The translations under genes and the position numbers were made by a program. 64,000 bases of DNA from Spirosoma spitsbergense DSM 19989 (GTDB lineage: Bacteria > Bacteroidota > Bacteroidia > Cytophagales > Spirosomataceae), in assembly GCF_000374085.1 (NCBI RefSeq), contig NZ_KB893559.1, positions 138 to 64,137 on the forward strand, given 5' to 3'. Numbering within the stretch: position 1 is the first letter of the stretch; every line of letters starts with the position of its first letter. This document shows positions 40,545 to 51,040 of the stretch, in pieces. Below the pieces are notes generated by a model. That model was not told the origin of the DNA. It did no database searches and saw nothing but the letters and a program-made list of their open reading frames with translations.

Positions 40545-42095
40545 TTACCGCGTCGTAATAAACTGAAGCAGCAGGTCGGGCCTGAAAAACAACAGGACGA
40601 TGGGCACCACTAACCCGACAGCCAGCCAGACAGCCACTCTGGGTAGCGGCATCGAATGCGAAAGGTCTGCGACGGGAGGGCGAAAGAAAAGCAGGAAGGG
40701 TAGTTTGAGGTAATAAACCAGGGAGATCAGCGCATTCAGCAAACCCAGGGCGAACAAAGCCAGTAACCAGGGATTACCCGACTGTTGCCAGGCCTCATAC
40801 AGGGCCGAAAATGACAGAAGTTTGGCCGTAAAGCCTACCGTTGGGGGCAGTCCCGTCAGCGCCAGCATCACTATTGTTAGCGCAATAGACAATACGGGTT
40901 GCTTTGGCCCAAGCCCGGCGAACGTACGAATGGTTAAATCCTGCCCCTGACTGCGGGCCAGCAAGTCGATGAGAAAGAAAGCGGCCAGGGAGATGAACAG
41001 ATACGTACCTGCGTAGAAAAGTACCGCGTCGAAACCCGCATTATTCATAGCCACCACGCCCACCAGCAAAAAACCGGCGTGGGCAATGGTCGAATACGCC
41101 AGCAGTCGCTTGGCATCGGTTTGCCGCAGGGCCGATAGGTTCCCAATCAGAATCCCCGCCAGCGCCAGCACCGCCAGGGGTGTTTGCAGCACAAAGGCGG
41201 TACTGCCATCCAGCGCCGACTCAACCGGCAGCGCGGTTACCACCCGGATAATAACCAGTACCGCAGCCGCTTTGGGGCCAATCGAGAAGAACGCAGCCAC
41301 CGGCACGGGAGCGGCTTCGTACGCATCGGGTGTCCAGACATGAAACGGAACACCCGCCAGTTTGAATAACAGCCCCGCCAGTGTCAGCAGCACCGCAACG
41401 GCCACTACCGCTCCCTCCTGCCGGGCCATTTCTGCCCCGAAGGCGTCGGCCGTCAGATCGAGCGTACCGGTCATACCGTACAGCAACGACATGCCGTACA
41501 GCATGATGGCCGAGCTGATAGCCCCGAACAGCAGGTACTTGATGCCGCCTTCCGACGCTTTTCGGTCGGCAGTGAGGGCGGTGAGCAGGTACGAACAGAT
41601 GGACACCAGTTCGATACTCAGGTATATACTGAGCATATTGACCGAAATGGTCATCAGAAACAGGCCCAGCGTCATGGCAATCAGCAGGGAGTACCATTCA
41701 AAGGGTAAGCGTGCCCTACCGTCGGGAGCCAGCGGAAAATGATCGGAAAGACCATCCTGAACCAACGGCTGCCGGTTGGTAAAAAACTCATACAGCAACA
41801 CAAAAGCAGCACTCAGCGCTATGATGACCTGCATGAAAACGGCCTGACTATCCACAAATAACAGGTGCATGAACAGGAACCCCCGCACCGGCGACAGCAC
41901 AGCCCAGCCACCCGCTGCCAGAACGACAAGGAGACTTAGTACAGCGAGAAACTGACGGATTTTCGGAGCCGTAGTGAACCGGAGCAAACTGATCTCGGCC
42001 ACCAGCAACAGGCAGAAACAGGCCGATAGCCAGATCTCCGGCCCAAAACCGCCCAGGCTGGCAATAATATCGTTTAACTGATCGGTAAGAGACAA
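40545..42095 (-). CDS. nuoN: NADH-quinone oxidoreductase subunit N
   Basis: The 516-residue protein has about fourteen membrane helices and the NuoN signatures of proton-pumping complex I. MLSIYLSIELVSICSYLLTA holds the key Glu of the fifth helix, and EGGIKYLLFGAISSAIMLYG is the lysine-bearing discontinuous helix region. LAGVPFHVWTPDAYEAAPVP and LTGLPPTVGFTAKLLSFSA are also conserved. It forms one antiporter-like channel of complex I. The other nuo genes are absent. It lies 12 bp downstream of a terC-like gene on the same strand, an unusual setting, so it could be a second copy or the displaced end of a split nuo operon. Confidence 0.93.
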   Translation of the reverse strand: MSLTDQLNDIIASLGGFGPEIWLSACFCLLLVAEISLLRFTTAPKIRQFLAVLSLLVVLAAGGWAVLSPVRGFLFMHLLFVDSQAVFMQVIIALSAAFVLLYEFFTNRQPLVQDGLSDHFPLAPDGRARLPFEWYSLLIAMTLGLFLMTISVNMLSIYLSIELVSICSYLLTALTADRKASEGGIKYLLFGAISSAIMLYGMSLLYGMTGTLDLTADAFGAEMARQEGAVVAVAVLLTLAGLLFKLAGVPFHVWTPDAYEAAPVPVAAFFSIGPKAAAVLVIIRVVTALPVESALDGSTAFVLQTPLAVLALAGILIGNLSALRQTDAKRLLAYSTIAHAGFLLVGVVAMNNAGFDAVLFYAGTYLFISLAAFFLIDLLARSQGQDLTIRTFAGLGPKQPVLSIALTIVMLALTGLPPTVGFTAKLLSFSALYEAWQQSGNPWLLALFALGLLNALISLVYYLKLPFLLFFRPPVADLSHSMPLPRVAVWLAVGLVVPIVLLFFRPDLLLQFITTR

Positions 42096-42107
42096 GTTGG
42101 GTGGTGG

Positions 42108-42923
42108 TTAAATCATGCCGTCACGCTCCGGCTGGCCATCGTAGCCACGGAGTTTTACCGGGTTCTGCTGCTTCCGCAACCGGATATTCAGGAACTCGAC
42201 CAGCAGTGAGAAGGCAATCGCGAAGTACAGATACCCTTTCGGCACCGTACCCACTTCCTGATTGAAGATAACCACTTCGGACAGGTGTGCCCCCTCCGCC
42301 ACCAGCATAAACCCAATCATGATCAGGAAGGCCAGCCCCAGCATCTGAATGGTTGGGTGGTCATTGACAAACGAGCCAACGGGTCCGGCAAAGAACATCA
42401 TAATCAGGATCGAGAGCACCACGGCAATCATCATGATGGCCACATTCTGCGTAAGGCCGATGGCGGTCAGGATGGAGTCAATCGAGAAAACGATATTGGT
42501 GATCGCAATCTGCGTCACTACGTTGGATACGGTAGCCCGGCCTTTGACAGTGCCACCCTCCAGTTCGTCCGGCTCATCGCCCTCCAGTTTGTGGTGGATC
42601 TCGGATGTGGCCTTGTAGAGCAGGAACAGTCCTCCCGCAAACAGAATCAGGCTCTGCCCCGTAAAGTCGGCTTTAAACCAGTCGGCATCAATATGCGTAA
42701 ACGGTTTACTAAGGGATATAACGAACGATATACCCAAAAGCAGCACCAGCCGGAAGGCCATCGCCAAAACAAGACCAATGTTTCGGGCTTTAGGCTGGTC
42801 TTCGCGGGACAGTTTGTTGGCCGCAATAGAGATGAAGATAATATTGTCGATACCCAGAACAATTTCCAGAAACGTCAGGGTAAGCAGGCTAATGATAGAT
42901 TCGGCCGTAAAGAGGTCGCTCAT
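42108..42923 (-). CDS. TerC-family membrane protein
   Basis: The start at the ATG at 42923 (MSDLFTAESIISLLTLTFLE) gives 271 residues. TerC features are the acidic helix EIVLGIDNIIFISIAANKL and the repeat unit AITNIVFSIDSILTAIGL, whose Asp residues lie in membrane helices. Nine or so helices are expected. TerC proteins are linked to metal (manganese) efflux, tellurite resistance and loading of secreted metalloenzymes. The C-terminal tail LRKQQNPVKLRGYD is cytoplasmic and charged. It is the first gene of a probable two-gene unit with nuoN. Confidence 0.88.
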   Translation of the reverse strand: MSDLFTAESIISLLTLTFLEIVLGIDNIIFISIAANKLSREDQPKARNIGLVLAMAFRLVLLLGISFVISLSKPFTHIDADWFKADFTGQSLILFAGGLFLLYKATSEIHHKLEGDEPDELEGGTVKGRATVSNVVTQIAITNIVFSIDSILTAIGLTQNVAIMMIAVVLSILIMMFFAGPVGSFVNDHPTIQMLGLAFLIMIGFMLVAEGAHLSEVVIFNQEVGTVPKGYLYFAIAFSLLVEFLNIRLRKQQNPVKLRGYDGQPERDGMI

Positions 42924-43554
42924 GATAGAACAGCAGTGAAAGGCCAAAAATACCTGCTTCGGGCCGAGTCTGCAACCCCCTGGCTAAGAAAGAGCGATGA
43001 ACCGGACAAATGGCCATCCATACGGATGGCCGGATACGGGGCAGTAAGCCCGGTCGCAATGAATACCCGGCGAATGGTTTCGTCAGGGGGCGGTTTATTA
43101 AGAAGAACTAAATCACCGCCGTTTTACCTTCAGCACTGACTGACCACCCCCAACCCCCTCCTAAAACAGGAGGGGGCTACCTAGCGGGGTACCCTTTCTA
43201 AAGCCCCCTCCTGTTTTAGGAGGGGGTTGGGGGTGGTTATCCTCAATTAGCCATTCCTAGTTTAATTTCTTCAAACCATTTTAAATCACCTACCATCCAC
43301 AACCATTCGCAACGAACAGCCAGCCAGTGGCGTATGGACAAATACGAGCCAGCTGGTAATTTTGGCCGGAAAGTCCGGCTGAAACCGACTGAACAACGCT
43401 TTTCCCGAACGGACAAATGAGCTTTTGTCGCCAATAAATGGTATGTTTTAAGGTAGAAGGCAACATATTTTGGGGTAAGCTGGTTATAAACAGGAGTATC
43501 GTTGTCCAGTTACATGCCTGAACGGGTTCGTCATACACCCCAAAAGAGTCTGTT
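42924..43554. other. 631-bp gene-free region between terC and tamB
   Basis: The only structure seen is the long inverted repeat at 43143-43237. No small gene is convincing here; a 63-codon minus-strand frame (43243-43434) has no family likeness. The tamB promoter should lie in the right part. Confidence 0.5.
43143..43237. repeat. 95-bp element with 36-bp perfect inverted arms
   Basis: The left arm (43143-43178) begins ACCACCCCCAACCCCCTCCT and ends AGGAGGGGGCT. The right arm (43202-43237) is its exact reverse complement, and the loop is 23 bases. Each arm also contains its own small palindrome (CCCCCTCCT with AGGAGGGGG around AAAAC), so nested hairpins can form. This resembles REP/BIME-like or MITE-like repeats with C-tract arms. 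Confidence 0.85.
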
Positions 43555-46500
43555 GTGTCGAAAATAATTGTACGTGTTTTATTGGGATTGCTAGCCCTTG
43601 TGTTGCTGCTGGTCGGATTCGTCGTGCTCGTTGCAACCACCCCCTGGGGCCAGAAACTGGTAACGAAGCAGGTCAATTCCTACCTCGCTCAAAAGCTCCA
43701 GTCACCCTTTCATATTGGTCGCGTTCGTTATTCAATACCCGACTGGATTGAACTGGATGACGTATTTTTCAAAACCCCTCAGGGCGATACGTTACTGAAC
43801 GGGGGCCGGATGCGTATTGACCTGGACATGCTGGGGTTACTGAACAACAAAGTAGCGCTGAATCAGATTTCGCTGGAACATATACGCCTGACCGTAAACC
43901 GGACCCTACCGGACACAACGTTCAATTTTCAGTACCTGCTGGACGCGTTCGACACGGGGGCAGCCCCCGAACCCTCCGACACAGTTTCAACCCCGATGAT
44001 GATCAACCTCTCCAGTATATTCCTGAGGGATGTCCGCATTCGGTATAAAGATGATGTCGTTGGCGCCGAAGTCAATACCTACGTCGATAGTATACGGGCC
44101 AATTTCAGTGATTCGGATGTGTACAAATCAAAATATCACCTGTCCGATGTCGCCGTAAATGGCTTAAACCTGCGTACCCGCCTGTATGAGGGATTGCCCA
44201 CACCCACCAGTGCGCCATCCGCGCCGGGCGACACGCTCGATCTGGCCCTGGGCAAATGGCAGGTGAACAACGCCAAATGGGATATTGAGGTTTTGCCGTC
44301 GGATTTCAAGACGAAAGGCAGTGCGGGAAAACTGACCATGGAGTCCAATTATTTTTACCTCGATGGCGAAAAAATTGGTATCAAATCCCTCAACCTGACC
44401 AACGCCGACATTGCCGCCACGCTCACCAAACCCACCAAAAAAGCAACTGCACCTACCCCACCAGCAGCGGCAGCTACAACTCCAGGCGAATCCACGCGGG
44501 GCTGGCAGGCTAAACTGACGAATGTTCATTTTGCCAACAACCGAATCCAGTTCAACGACGAAACGGCACCCCGGCAGAAGACGGGGCTCGACTACAGCCA
44601 TATGGATTTACAAAATCTGGGTATCGACGGGCGGTTTCTGGTGTATAAGGATTTAGGAAAAAAGGGGCAGCTTATCAGCGGTCAGCTGCGTAATGGCCGG
44701 TTCCGGGCCACGAGTGGGCTGGTGCTTCAGAAGATGGAAGCGAACGTGCTGTACACGGATACCACCACTACGCTCACCAACCTGTATATCCAGACACCCA
44801 CCACCCTGCTGCGCGACCAGCTGGTGCTCCGGTACGATTCGCTGGGGCAGTTGAGCGACCCTCGCTTTGCGTCGCGGGTCAACGTCAATATAAAACTGAA
44901 GAACAGTTACCTGTCGGTGAACGATGTCCTCCAACTGGCGCCCTTCCTGGCCGATACGCCCCCCTTTGCCGGCAATAGCGGAGGGGTTTTCCGGGCTAAT
45001 ATGCAGGCAGTGGGTACGCTGGCCGCGCTAAACCTGCCCCGCGTGGAATTTTCCATGCTGTCGGGTACCAAACTACGGGCCAGTGGCAAACTCACCAACG
45101 TAACCGACCCCGAACGGCTGGGCGTGGCCATGACGGTGCAGGAAGCCACCACCACCAAAGCCGACATTGAAAAACTGGCCCCCAAAGGGTCTATTCCGTC
45201 GTCTATCGACTTACCGGCCTCCTTCAACCTGACCGGCAAACTAAATGGCCAGCTGAATGACCTTATTCTGGATGCTAAACTGAACACGGAATGGGGTACA
45301 GCCGCTTTTGACGGGCGACTGGCTGGCTTCGTTACCGGCAAGAATGAGACGTACAAGGGCACGCTCAACCTGAACGAATTCGATGCGGGTAAGTGGCTGA
45401 AACAAACCGGCACGATGGGTAAAGTAACGGGTCGCGCTACGGTAGACGGGCGGGGCATCGACGTGAATACCCTCACCACCAACTTCGACCTGGCCATCCA
45501 GTCGGCCGACCTGAACGGGTACGTCTATCAGAACATCAATGCCGAAGGTAAACTGGCCAATGGCCTGCTGGACATAACCGGCGGCAGCAAAGACCCGAAC
45601 GCCAACCTGACGCTGGACCTGAAAGTGGGCCTCAAGGGAGACTTTCCCAGCGTTACCGGCCGAACGATGGTTAACGAGCTGAACCTGCAAAAACTGAAAC
45701 TTTACCCGGACCCCCTCTCCATCAAAGGTAAGATCCTGCTCGATATGGCTTCTACCGACCCGGCTAAACCCGTAGGGACCATTTCTGCCAGCGACGCTAC
45801 CCTGAGCCTGAACGGGACCAGCTACCCCATTGATTCGCTCTATGCCCGACTGGCGGTTGATGGCACGACCAAAAATGTGCTGGCCCGGCTACCCGGTGCC
45901 CGGCTGACCATGAACGGACAGTTCGAGTACACGCAGTTGTACGACATCCTTGCGGGAGAAATCAGTAAGTACATCGCCCTGCCCGCTCTGACCTATAAAA
46001 AAATTCCGCCCCCCTATGCGTTCACGGTAGGGCTGAAAGCGTATCAGAACCCACTGCTGAAAGCCTTTGTACCCGCCCTGACCAAACTGGACACCGTTCG
46101 GCTCAGTGCCTATCTGGATGCCAGCCGGGATACCACCCTGTCGGCCACGCTGCGCACCGGCGAAGTGATCTACGATACCATCACGGTGAAAGGCAGCAGC
46201 CTGGCGCTGCGGGGTGCCAATAATCAGTTGAAAGTGGATGGGAAAGTCGATGGAATTCTGTACAGCGGCCTGAACATCAGGGAAACGGACCTGACCGGAA
46301 CAGCCGCTAATAATCAGTTTGCGTTTGCCGTGGTCACGAAGGATTCCATCAATCAGGATCTGCACGGGCTGGCGGGTACCCTCAGCATCGTCGATTCCAG
46401 CTACCGGTTTCACTTTGCCCGGAATGGATTGCTGACCAACTACCAGCGGTGGCAAACCGATACCACCGGTTTTGCGCAGTATGGGGATGATGGCGTACTC

Positions 46501-48645
46501 GTCAATCGACTACACATCGAACAGGGAGACCAGTACCTCGAAATAAGTAATACGGAGCAGTACCCCAATGCCCCCATCCGGGTAACGGCCCACGCCCTCA
46601 GTATCGAAAACCTGACGCGGCTGGCCAATCAGGATACCACCCTGGCCGCCGGGGAATTGAATGGTACCGTCATTATCCGCGACTATATGAGTACGGATAA
46701 CAAACTATCCTTCATTGGCTCGGTGTATGTCGATAGCCTGCAGGTGATGGACAAGCCCATCGGCAACCTCACCGCCCGCTTCCGGAATAATGAGGATGGC
46801 CGGATCAATGTCAACACCACGCTGGCCGGTCCCTACAATGACGCCACCATAACGGGATATTATAACCCCGACGATGCCAAAAAAGCCCTCGATCTGGCCA
46901 TCAGCCTCAAACGGCTGGATGCCCGAACCATCGAAGCGTTCAGCTTCGGGGAACTGCGGGAGGCTAAGGGGAAACTCACCGGTGACTTCACCGTGGCGGG
47001 TGCCATCGACAACCCGAAACTGGATGGTAGTGTCGCGTTCGACTCCGTGGCGTTCAACATCAAACAACTGAACGCTACCTACCACATCGACGAGGAAAAA
47101 CTGGCTTTTTCCGGGCAGACGATCACCCTGAACAAGTTTAAAATGCGCGACGACAAAGGGCGTATATTGACGACGGATGGCACGGTAGTCCTTAAAAATA
47201 TTCCCGACGTAGCGTATAACCTGCGCGTTCAGGCCGATAATTTTCAGGTGCTGAATGCCGCCCGTAAAGACAATGACTATGCCTATGGGCAAGCCTCTGT
47301 CACGGCCGATCTGCGCATCAAAGGCACCGGTACCAGTCCCTCGATCAATGGCACCGTCCGGCTGGAAGATGGCAGCAAAATATCGCTCGTACTGCCCGAC
47401 GAATCCCTGAATGTTGATGCCTCCAAGGACATCGTGACGTTCATCAACCACAAGGACTCCCTGGCCCTGACCAAATATTTATACCTGCCCAAAAAGGATA
47501 GCATCAATACGCACCGGCTGTCGTTCGACAAGCTTGGCAACTCCAACATTTCGCTCGACCTGGAAGCCGACGAGAAATCGGAACTGACCATTGTGGTCGA
47601 CGAACTGAACGGCGATTACCTGCGGGCACGGGGCAATGCCCGGCTTAACGTGGGCATCAATGCGGCTGGGGAGATGACCGTACTGGGCCGTTACGACGTA
47701 ACGGAAGGGGAATATTCCATGACCTATCAGGTGCTGAAACGGCAGTTCAAGATTCAGAAAGGCGGCTACATCCAGTTTACCGGCGACCCACTCCGGGCCG
47801 ACATCAACATGACGGCCGTGTACCAGGTGGACACGTCCCCCGTCGACCTGATCGGGAACGAAACCACCAGTGCCAGTGTGCCTACCGCAGCCCTGAACCG
47901 CAAGCTCCCCTTCGACGTGGCCCTGACCATCACCAACAATCTGGCCGCGCCCAAACTGAACTTCGACATCCGGCAGCCCGACGTGGACGGTAGCAACGCT
48001 GCGGCAACCAGTGTATTTGGCACCGCTATCGAGAACAAACTGAAACTGCTCAGACAGGATGAATCGATGATGAACAAACAGGTCTTTGCGCTGCTGGTGC
48101 TGGGTCGGTTCCTGCCCGAAAGCACCTCCGATTTCTTCTCCGGCTCGGGTTCCGGCGGACTCGATACCCAGGCGGAGGGTGTGGCCCGCAGCAGTGTTAG
48201 TAAACTTATTTCGGATCAGTTGGGAAAGCTGGCGTCCAATGTACTGAAGGGCTTCGATGTGGATTTCAACCTGCTGTCGCAAACGGGAGCCGCCAACACA
48301 GGCGGCACGACCAATGGCGCCCGTACCGACCTGAACGTAGGCCTGTCGAAGAGTTTCCTGTCCGGCCGCCTGACGGTGTCGGTGGGGCGTAATTTCGTGC
48401 TGGAAAATGCCGCCAACAGTGCCACCCGGAACCCGAATGAGGTGTTCGACAATGTATCCCTAAATTATAACCTCACCCGCGATGGCCGCTACGTACTGCG
48501 GGCTTACCGCCATAATGATTATCAGGCGGTGCTGGATGGATATATCATCGAAACGGGGGTCGGTTTCGTCATCACGGTAGATTATAACACCCTGTCCGAG
48601 ATATTTCACCGGTCGCCCGCACCCGGTGCGCCCCCGGTAAATTAA
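43555..48645 (+). CDS. TamB-type translocation and assembly protein
   Basis: This 1696-residue protein has one N-terminal membrane helix (IVRVLLGLLALVLLLVGFVV) and then very long beta-repeat (AsmA/TamB-type groove) sequence. It ends with the conserved C-terminal DUF490/TamB domain, including VLKRQFKIQKGGYIQFTGDP near residue 1400 and NKQVFALLVLGRFLPES near 1506. It spans the periplasm and works with an Omp85 partner in outer-membrane protein assembly or lipid transport. The start is a GTG at 43555. The next gene, six bases downstream, encodes the partner. Residues about 295-315 form an Ala/Pro/Thr-rich linker. Confidence 0.92.
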   Translation: MSKIIVRVLLGLLALVLLLVGFVVLVATTPWGQKLVTKQVNSYLAQKLQSPFHIGRVRYSIPDWIELDDVFFKTPQGDTLLNGGRMRIDLDMLGLLNNKVALNQISLEHIRLTVNRTLPDTTFNFQYLLDAFDTGAAPEPSDTVSTPMMINLSSIFLRDVRIRYKDDVVGAEVNTYVDSIRANFSDSDVYKSKYHLSDVAVNGLNLRTRLYEGLPTPTSAPSAPGDTLDLALGKWQVNNAKWDIEVLPSDFKTKGSAGKLTMESNYFYLDGEKIGIKSLNLTNADIAATLTKPTKKATAPTPPAAAATTPGESTRGWQAKLTNVHFANNRIQFNDETAPRQKTGLDYSHMDLQNLGIDGRFLVYKDLGKKGQLISGQLRNGRFRATSGLVLQKMEANVLYTDTTTTLTNLYIQTPTTLLRDQLVLRYDSLGQLSDPRFASRVNVNIKLKNSYLSVNDVLQLAPFLADTPPFAGNSGGVFRANMQAVGTLAALNLPRVEFSMLSGTKLRASGKLTNVTDPERLGVAMTVQEATTTKADIEKLAPKGSIPSSIDLPASFNLTGKLNGQLNDLILDAKLNTEWGTAAFDGRLAGFVTGKNETYKGTLNLNEFDAGKWLKQTGTMGKVTGRATVDGRGIDVNTLTTNFDLAIQSADLNGYVYQNINAEGKLANGLLDITGGSKDPNANLTLDLKVGLKGDFPSVTGRTMVNELNLQKLKLYPDPLSIKGKILLDMASTDPAKPVGTISASDATLSLNGTSYPIDSLYARLAVDGTTKNVLARLPGARLTMNGQFEYTQLYDILAGEISKYIALPALTYKKIPPPYAFTVGLKAYQNPLLKAFVPALTKLDTVRLSAYLDASRDTTLSATLRTGEVIYDTITVKGSSLALRGANNQLKVDGKVDGILYSGLNIRETDLTGTAANNQFAFAVVTKDSINQDLHGLAGTLSIVDSSYRFHFARNGLLTNYQRWQTDTTGFAQYGDDGVLVNRLHIEQGDQYLEISNTEQYPNAPIRVTAHALSIENLTRLANQDTTLAAGELNGTVIIRDYMSTDNKLSFIGSVYVDSLQVMDKPIGNLTARFRNNEDGRINVNTTLAGPYNDATITGYYNPDDAKKALDLAISLKRLDARTIEAFSFGELREAKGKLTGDFTVAGAIDNPKLDGSVAFDSVAFNIKQLNATYHIDEEKLAFSGQTITLNKFKMRDDKGRILTTDGTVVLKNIPDVAYNLRVQADNFQVLNAARKDNDYAYGQASVTADLRIKGTGTSPSINGTVRLEDGSKISLVLPDESLNVDASKDIVTFINHKDSLALTKYLYLPKKDSINTHRLSFDKLGNSNISLDLEADEKSELTIVVDELNGDYLRARGNARLNVGINAAGEMTVLGRYDVTEGEYSMTYQVLKRQFKIQKGGYIQFTGDPLRADINMTAVYQVDTSPVDLIGNETTSASVPTAALNRKLPFDVALTITNNLAAPKLNFDIRQPDVDGSNAAATSVFGTAIENKLKLLRQDESMMNKQVFALLVLGRFLPESTSDFFSGSGSGGLDTQAEGVARSSVSKLISDQLGKLASNVLKGFDVDFNLLSQTGAANTGGTTNGARTDLNVGLSKSFLSGRLTVSVGRNFVLENAANSATRNPNEVFDNVSLNYNLTRDGRYVLRAYRHNDYQAVLDGYIIETGVGFVITVDYNTLSEIFHRSPAPGAPPVN

Positions 48646-48651
48646 TTCGTT

Positions 48652-51030
48652 ATGAACTTTTTATTGACATATAAACCCCACTCCACCCGCACTGGCGGGG
48701 TATATATCCTGCTGCTGGCGGGTTTGCTCACGGGGTGTAACATTGCCAAACACCTGCCCGCCAAAGAGCGGCTGTACGATGGCACCGATATTGTCATGAA
48801 GGCCGATTCGACGGTATCGGCCGATGAACAGGCAACGCTGACCACCCGGTTGCTGGAGCTGGCCCGGCCCCGGCCCAATGCCAAACTGTTTGGCTACCCG
48901 TATAAAGTTGGTTTCTATTACCTGCTGGGAGAGCCAAAGAAAAATGGCCTGCGTGCCTGGTTTCGCAAAAAATTCGGGGAAGAACCCGTCTTTGCCAGTG
49001 CCAGAGCCATATCCGCGAACATCCCGGTCTTCGAGGCTACCCTGCAAAATCAGGGGTACTTCGACTCGCAGGTGACCGGCGAACTGAAAGAGAAAGGATA
49101 CAAGGCACGGGGGGTGTTCGAGGTCAATGTAAAACCCCGCTTTTACATCGATTCGGTGGGCTTTCTGGTCGACTCTACGCCCGTTCGAAAAGCCCTGCGC
49201 GTGGCCTCCCGCAAAACAGTTTTTCATAAAGGTGACCCTTACACCTTCGATAATATCAAGATCGAGCGTGAGCGGATCAGTCAGGCCATTAAACAGCAGG
49301 GCTTCTACTACTTCCTGCCCGACTACGTAGCGGTGCTGGCCGACAACGATTCCACCCTGCACAAAACCAGTCTGTATTTTGCCATCAAACCCGAAATACC
49401 CGAAGCAGCCGCCGTGCCCTATTATATTCGGAACGTCTATATTTACCCCAATTATAGCCTCTCTACCGCGCAGGTCGATACCAACCTGCTGCTGGCGTAT
49501 CAGTCGAAATCGAACTTCACCATTGTCGATTCGTCCAACCGCTTCAACCCCAAACTGTTCCGGGATATCGTTGCCGTGCGGCCGGGTACCCGTTATAACA
49601 GCCTGGCGCAGGACCTGACCCTCTCCCGCTTTATCAATGTGGGGGCGTTTAAATTCGTCCGCAACCGCTTCGAACCGGCTCAGCAGGGCGATTCGGCCAT
49701 CCTGGATGTCCACTATTACCTGACCCCCTACCCCACCAAGTCGGCACGGGTGGAGCTGGACGGTACCTCCCGCTCCAACAACTTCAACGGAACGCAGGTC
49801 ATCCTCAGCTGGCGTAACCGCAACGCCCTCCGGCGGGCCGAACTGCTCACCATCAATGCCAATGCCGGCATCGAGTACCAGATTGGCGGGGGCGATCAGA
49901 ACGTCACCAACTACCGGTTTGGCCTGGATGCCATACTGAGTTTTCCGCGGCTGGTGTCGCCCATCCGGTTCCGGTACGATGCCCGCCGGAAAGCCCTGCC
50001 CAAAACCAACGTCACGGCGGGGTATCAGACCATCATCCGGGGGGGACTCTACCGCATCAACTCCTTCCAGACTACCTTCGGCTACGCCTGGCGGCAGAAT
50101 CAGCAGGTAGAGCACGTCTTTCAGCCGCTCAGTGCCAACTACGTGTACGTCCCCCTCAATCAGGTAGGCGATGAAGTGTATACTATCCTGTTCGACCCGG
50201 AGGTGTCAGACATTGTGAAGCGACAATACCAGACGACCGTTTTCAATTCCGACCAGCTTATTCTGAGTTCACTCTACCAGTTCAATTATAACTCGTCGCC
50301 CCGGACGGTTTCGCCCAACACGTTCCGGCTGACGGCCAACGTGGAAGTGGCGGGTAACATGGCGAGTCTGCTTTTCCGCAAACAGCTACCCGCCGACGAC
50401 CGAAATGGGTTGTTCGGCGTACCCTACGCCCAGTTCGCCCGGTTCGATGTCGATTCGCGGTTGTACCACAAAGTCAGCAGCAGCATTACCTGGGCCAACC
50501 GGCTGTTCATGGGCATTGGTGTTCCCTATGGCAATTCCAAAGGCTTCCAGTTGCCCTTCACCAAGCAGTATTTTGTGGGGGGCAGCAACAGCATCCGGGC
50601 GTTTCGGCCCCGCGCCATTGGGCCGGGCCTGTTCACCCGCGACACCATCCGGAACCTGCCCCTCTTTCAGGATGGCGGGGGCGACATAAAACTGGAAGCC
50701 AATACCGAAATACGGGCCAAGTTCAACAAGTACCTGGAGGGAGCCGTATTCGTGGATGCGGGTAACGTCTGGACCTATACCAGTGTGGGCACCTTCGGGC
50801 CGGGTGCGCAGTTCACCAATAAATTTTACGAGCAGATTGCCGTAGGGGCCGGCATCGGTCTCCGCATCGACCTGTCCTATTTCCTGATCCGCTTCGATCT
50901 GGCTACGCCGTTGCGCAAACCGTACAAAACCGATGGCAACGAGTGGGTCATCGACAAGATGGCGTTCGGCAGCAGCACCTGGCGCAAACAGAACCTGGTC
51001 TTCAACATCGCCGTAGGTTATCCGTTCTAG
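48652..51030 (+). CDS. Omp85-family lipoprotein, TamL-type
   Basis: The 792-residue protein begins with a signal ending in lipobox LLTGC (Cys29), followed by NIAKHLPAKERLYDGTDIVM. Lipidation is the mark of the Bacteroidota-specific TamA variant called TamL. POTRA-like repeats occupy about 40-370 (NIPVFEATLQNQGYFDSQVT, then IERERISQAIKQQGFYYFLP). The barrel with the Omp85 motif region KQYFVGGSNSIRAFRPRAIG is near residues 640-660, and the C-terminal strand ends NIAVGYPF with a terminal Phe. It pairs with TamB encoded just upstream, forming a trans-envelope assembly complex. Confidence 0.92.
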   Translation: MNFLLTYKPHSTRTGGVYILLLAGLLTGCNIAKHLPAKERLYDGTDIVMKADSTVSADEQATLTTRLLELARPRPNAKLFGYPYKVGFYYLLGEPKKNGLRAWFRKKFGEEPVFASARAISANIPVFEATLQNQGYFDSQVTGELKEKGYKARGVFEVNVKPRFYIDSVGFLVDSTPVRKALRVASRKTVFHKGDPYTFDNIKIERERISQAIKQQGFYYFLPDYVAVLADNDSTLHKTSLYFAIKPEIPEAAAVPYYIRNVYIYPNYSLSTAQVDTNLLLAYQSKSNFTIVDSSNRFNPKLFRDIVAVRPGTRYNSLAQDLTLSRFINVGAFKFVRNRFEPAQQGDSAILDVHYYLTPYPTKSARVELDGTSRSNNFNGTQVILSWRNRNALRRAELLTINANAGIEYQIGGGDQNVTNYRFGLDAILSFPRLVSPIRFRYDARRKALPKTNVTAGYQTIIRGGLYRINSFQTTFGYAWRQNQQVEHVFQPLSANYVYVPLNQVGDEVYTILFDPEVSDIVKRQYQTTVFNSDQLILSSLYQFNYNSSPRTVSPNTFRLTANVEVAGNMASLLFRKQLPADDRNGLFGVPYAQFARFDVDSRLYHKVSSSITWANRLFMGIGVPYGNSKGFQLPFTKQYFVGGSNSIRAFRPRAIGPGLFTRDTIRNLPLFQDGGGDIKLEANTEIRAKFNKYLEGAVFVDAGNVWTYTSVGTFGPGAQFTNKFYEQIAVGAGIGLRIDLSYFLIRFDLATPLRKPYKTDGNEWVIDKMAFGSSTWRKQNLVFNIAVGYPF

Positions 51031-51040
51031 GTGGATGGTC

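Noticed and set aside
45500-48645. Large open frames antisense to tamB
   Set aside because: They follow the codon structure of tamB on the opposite strand and show no independent protein features.
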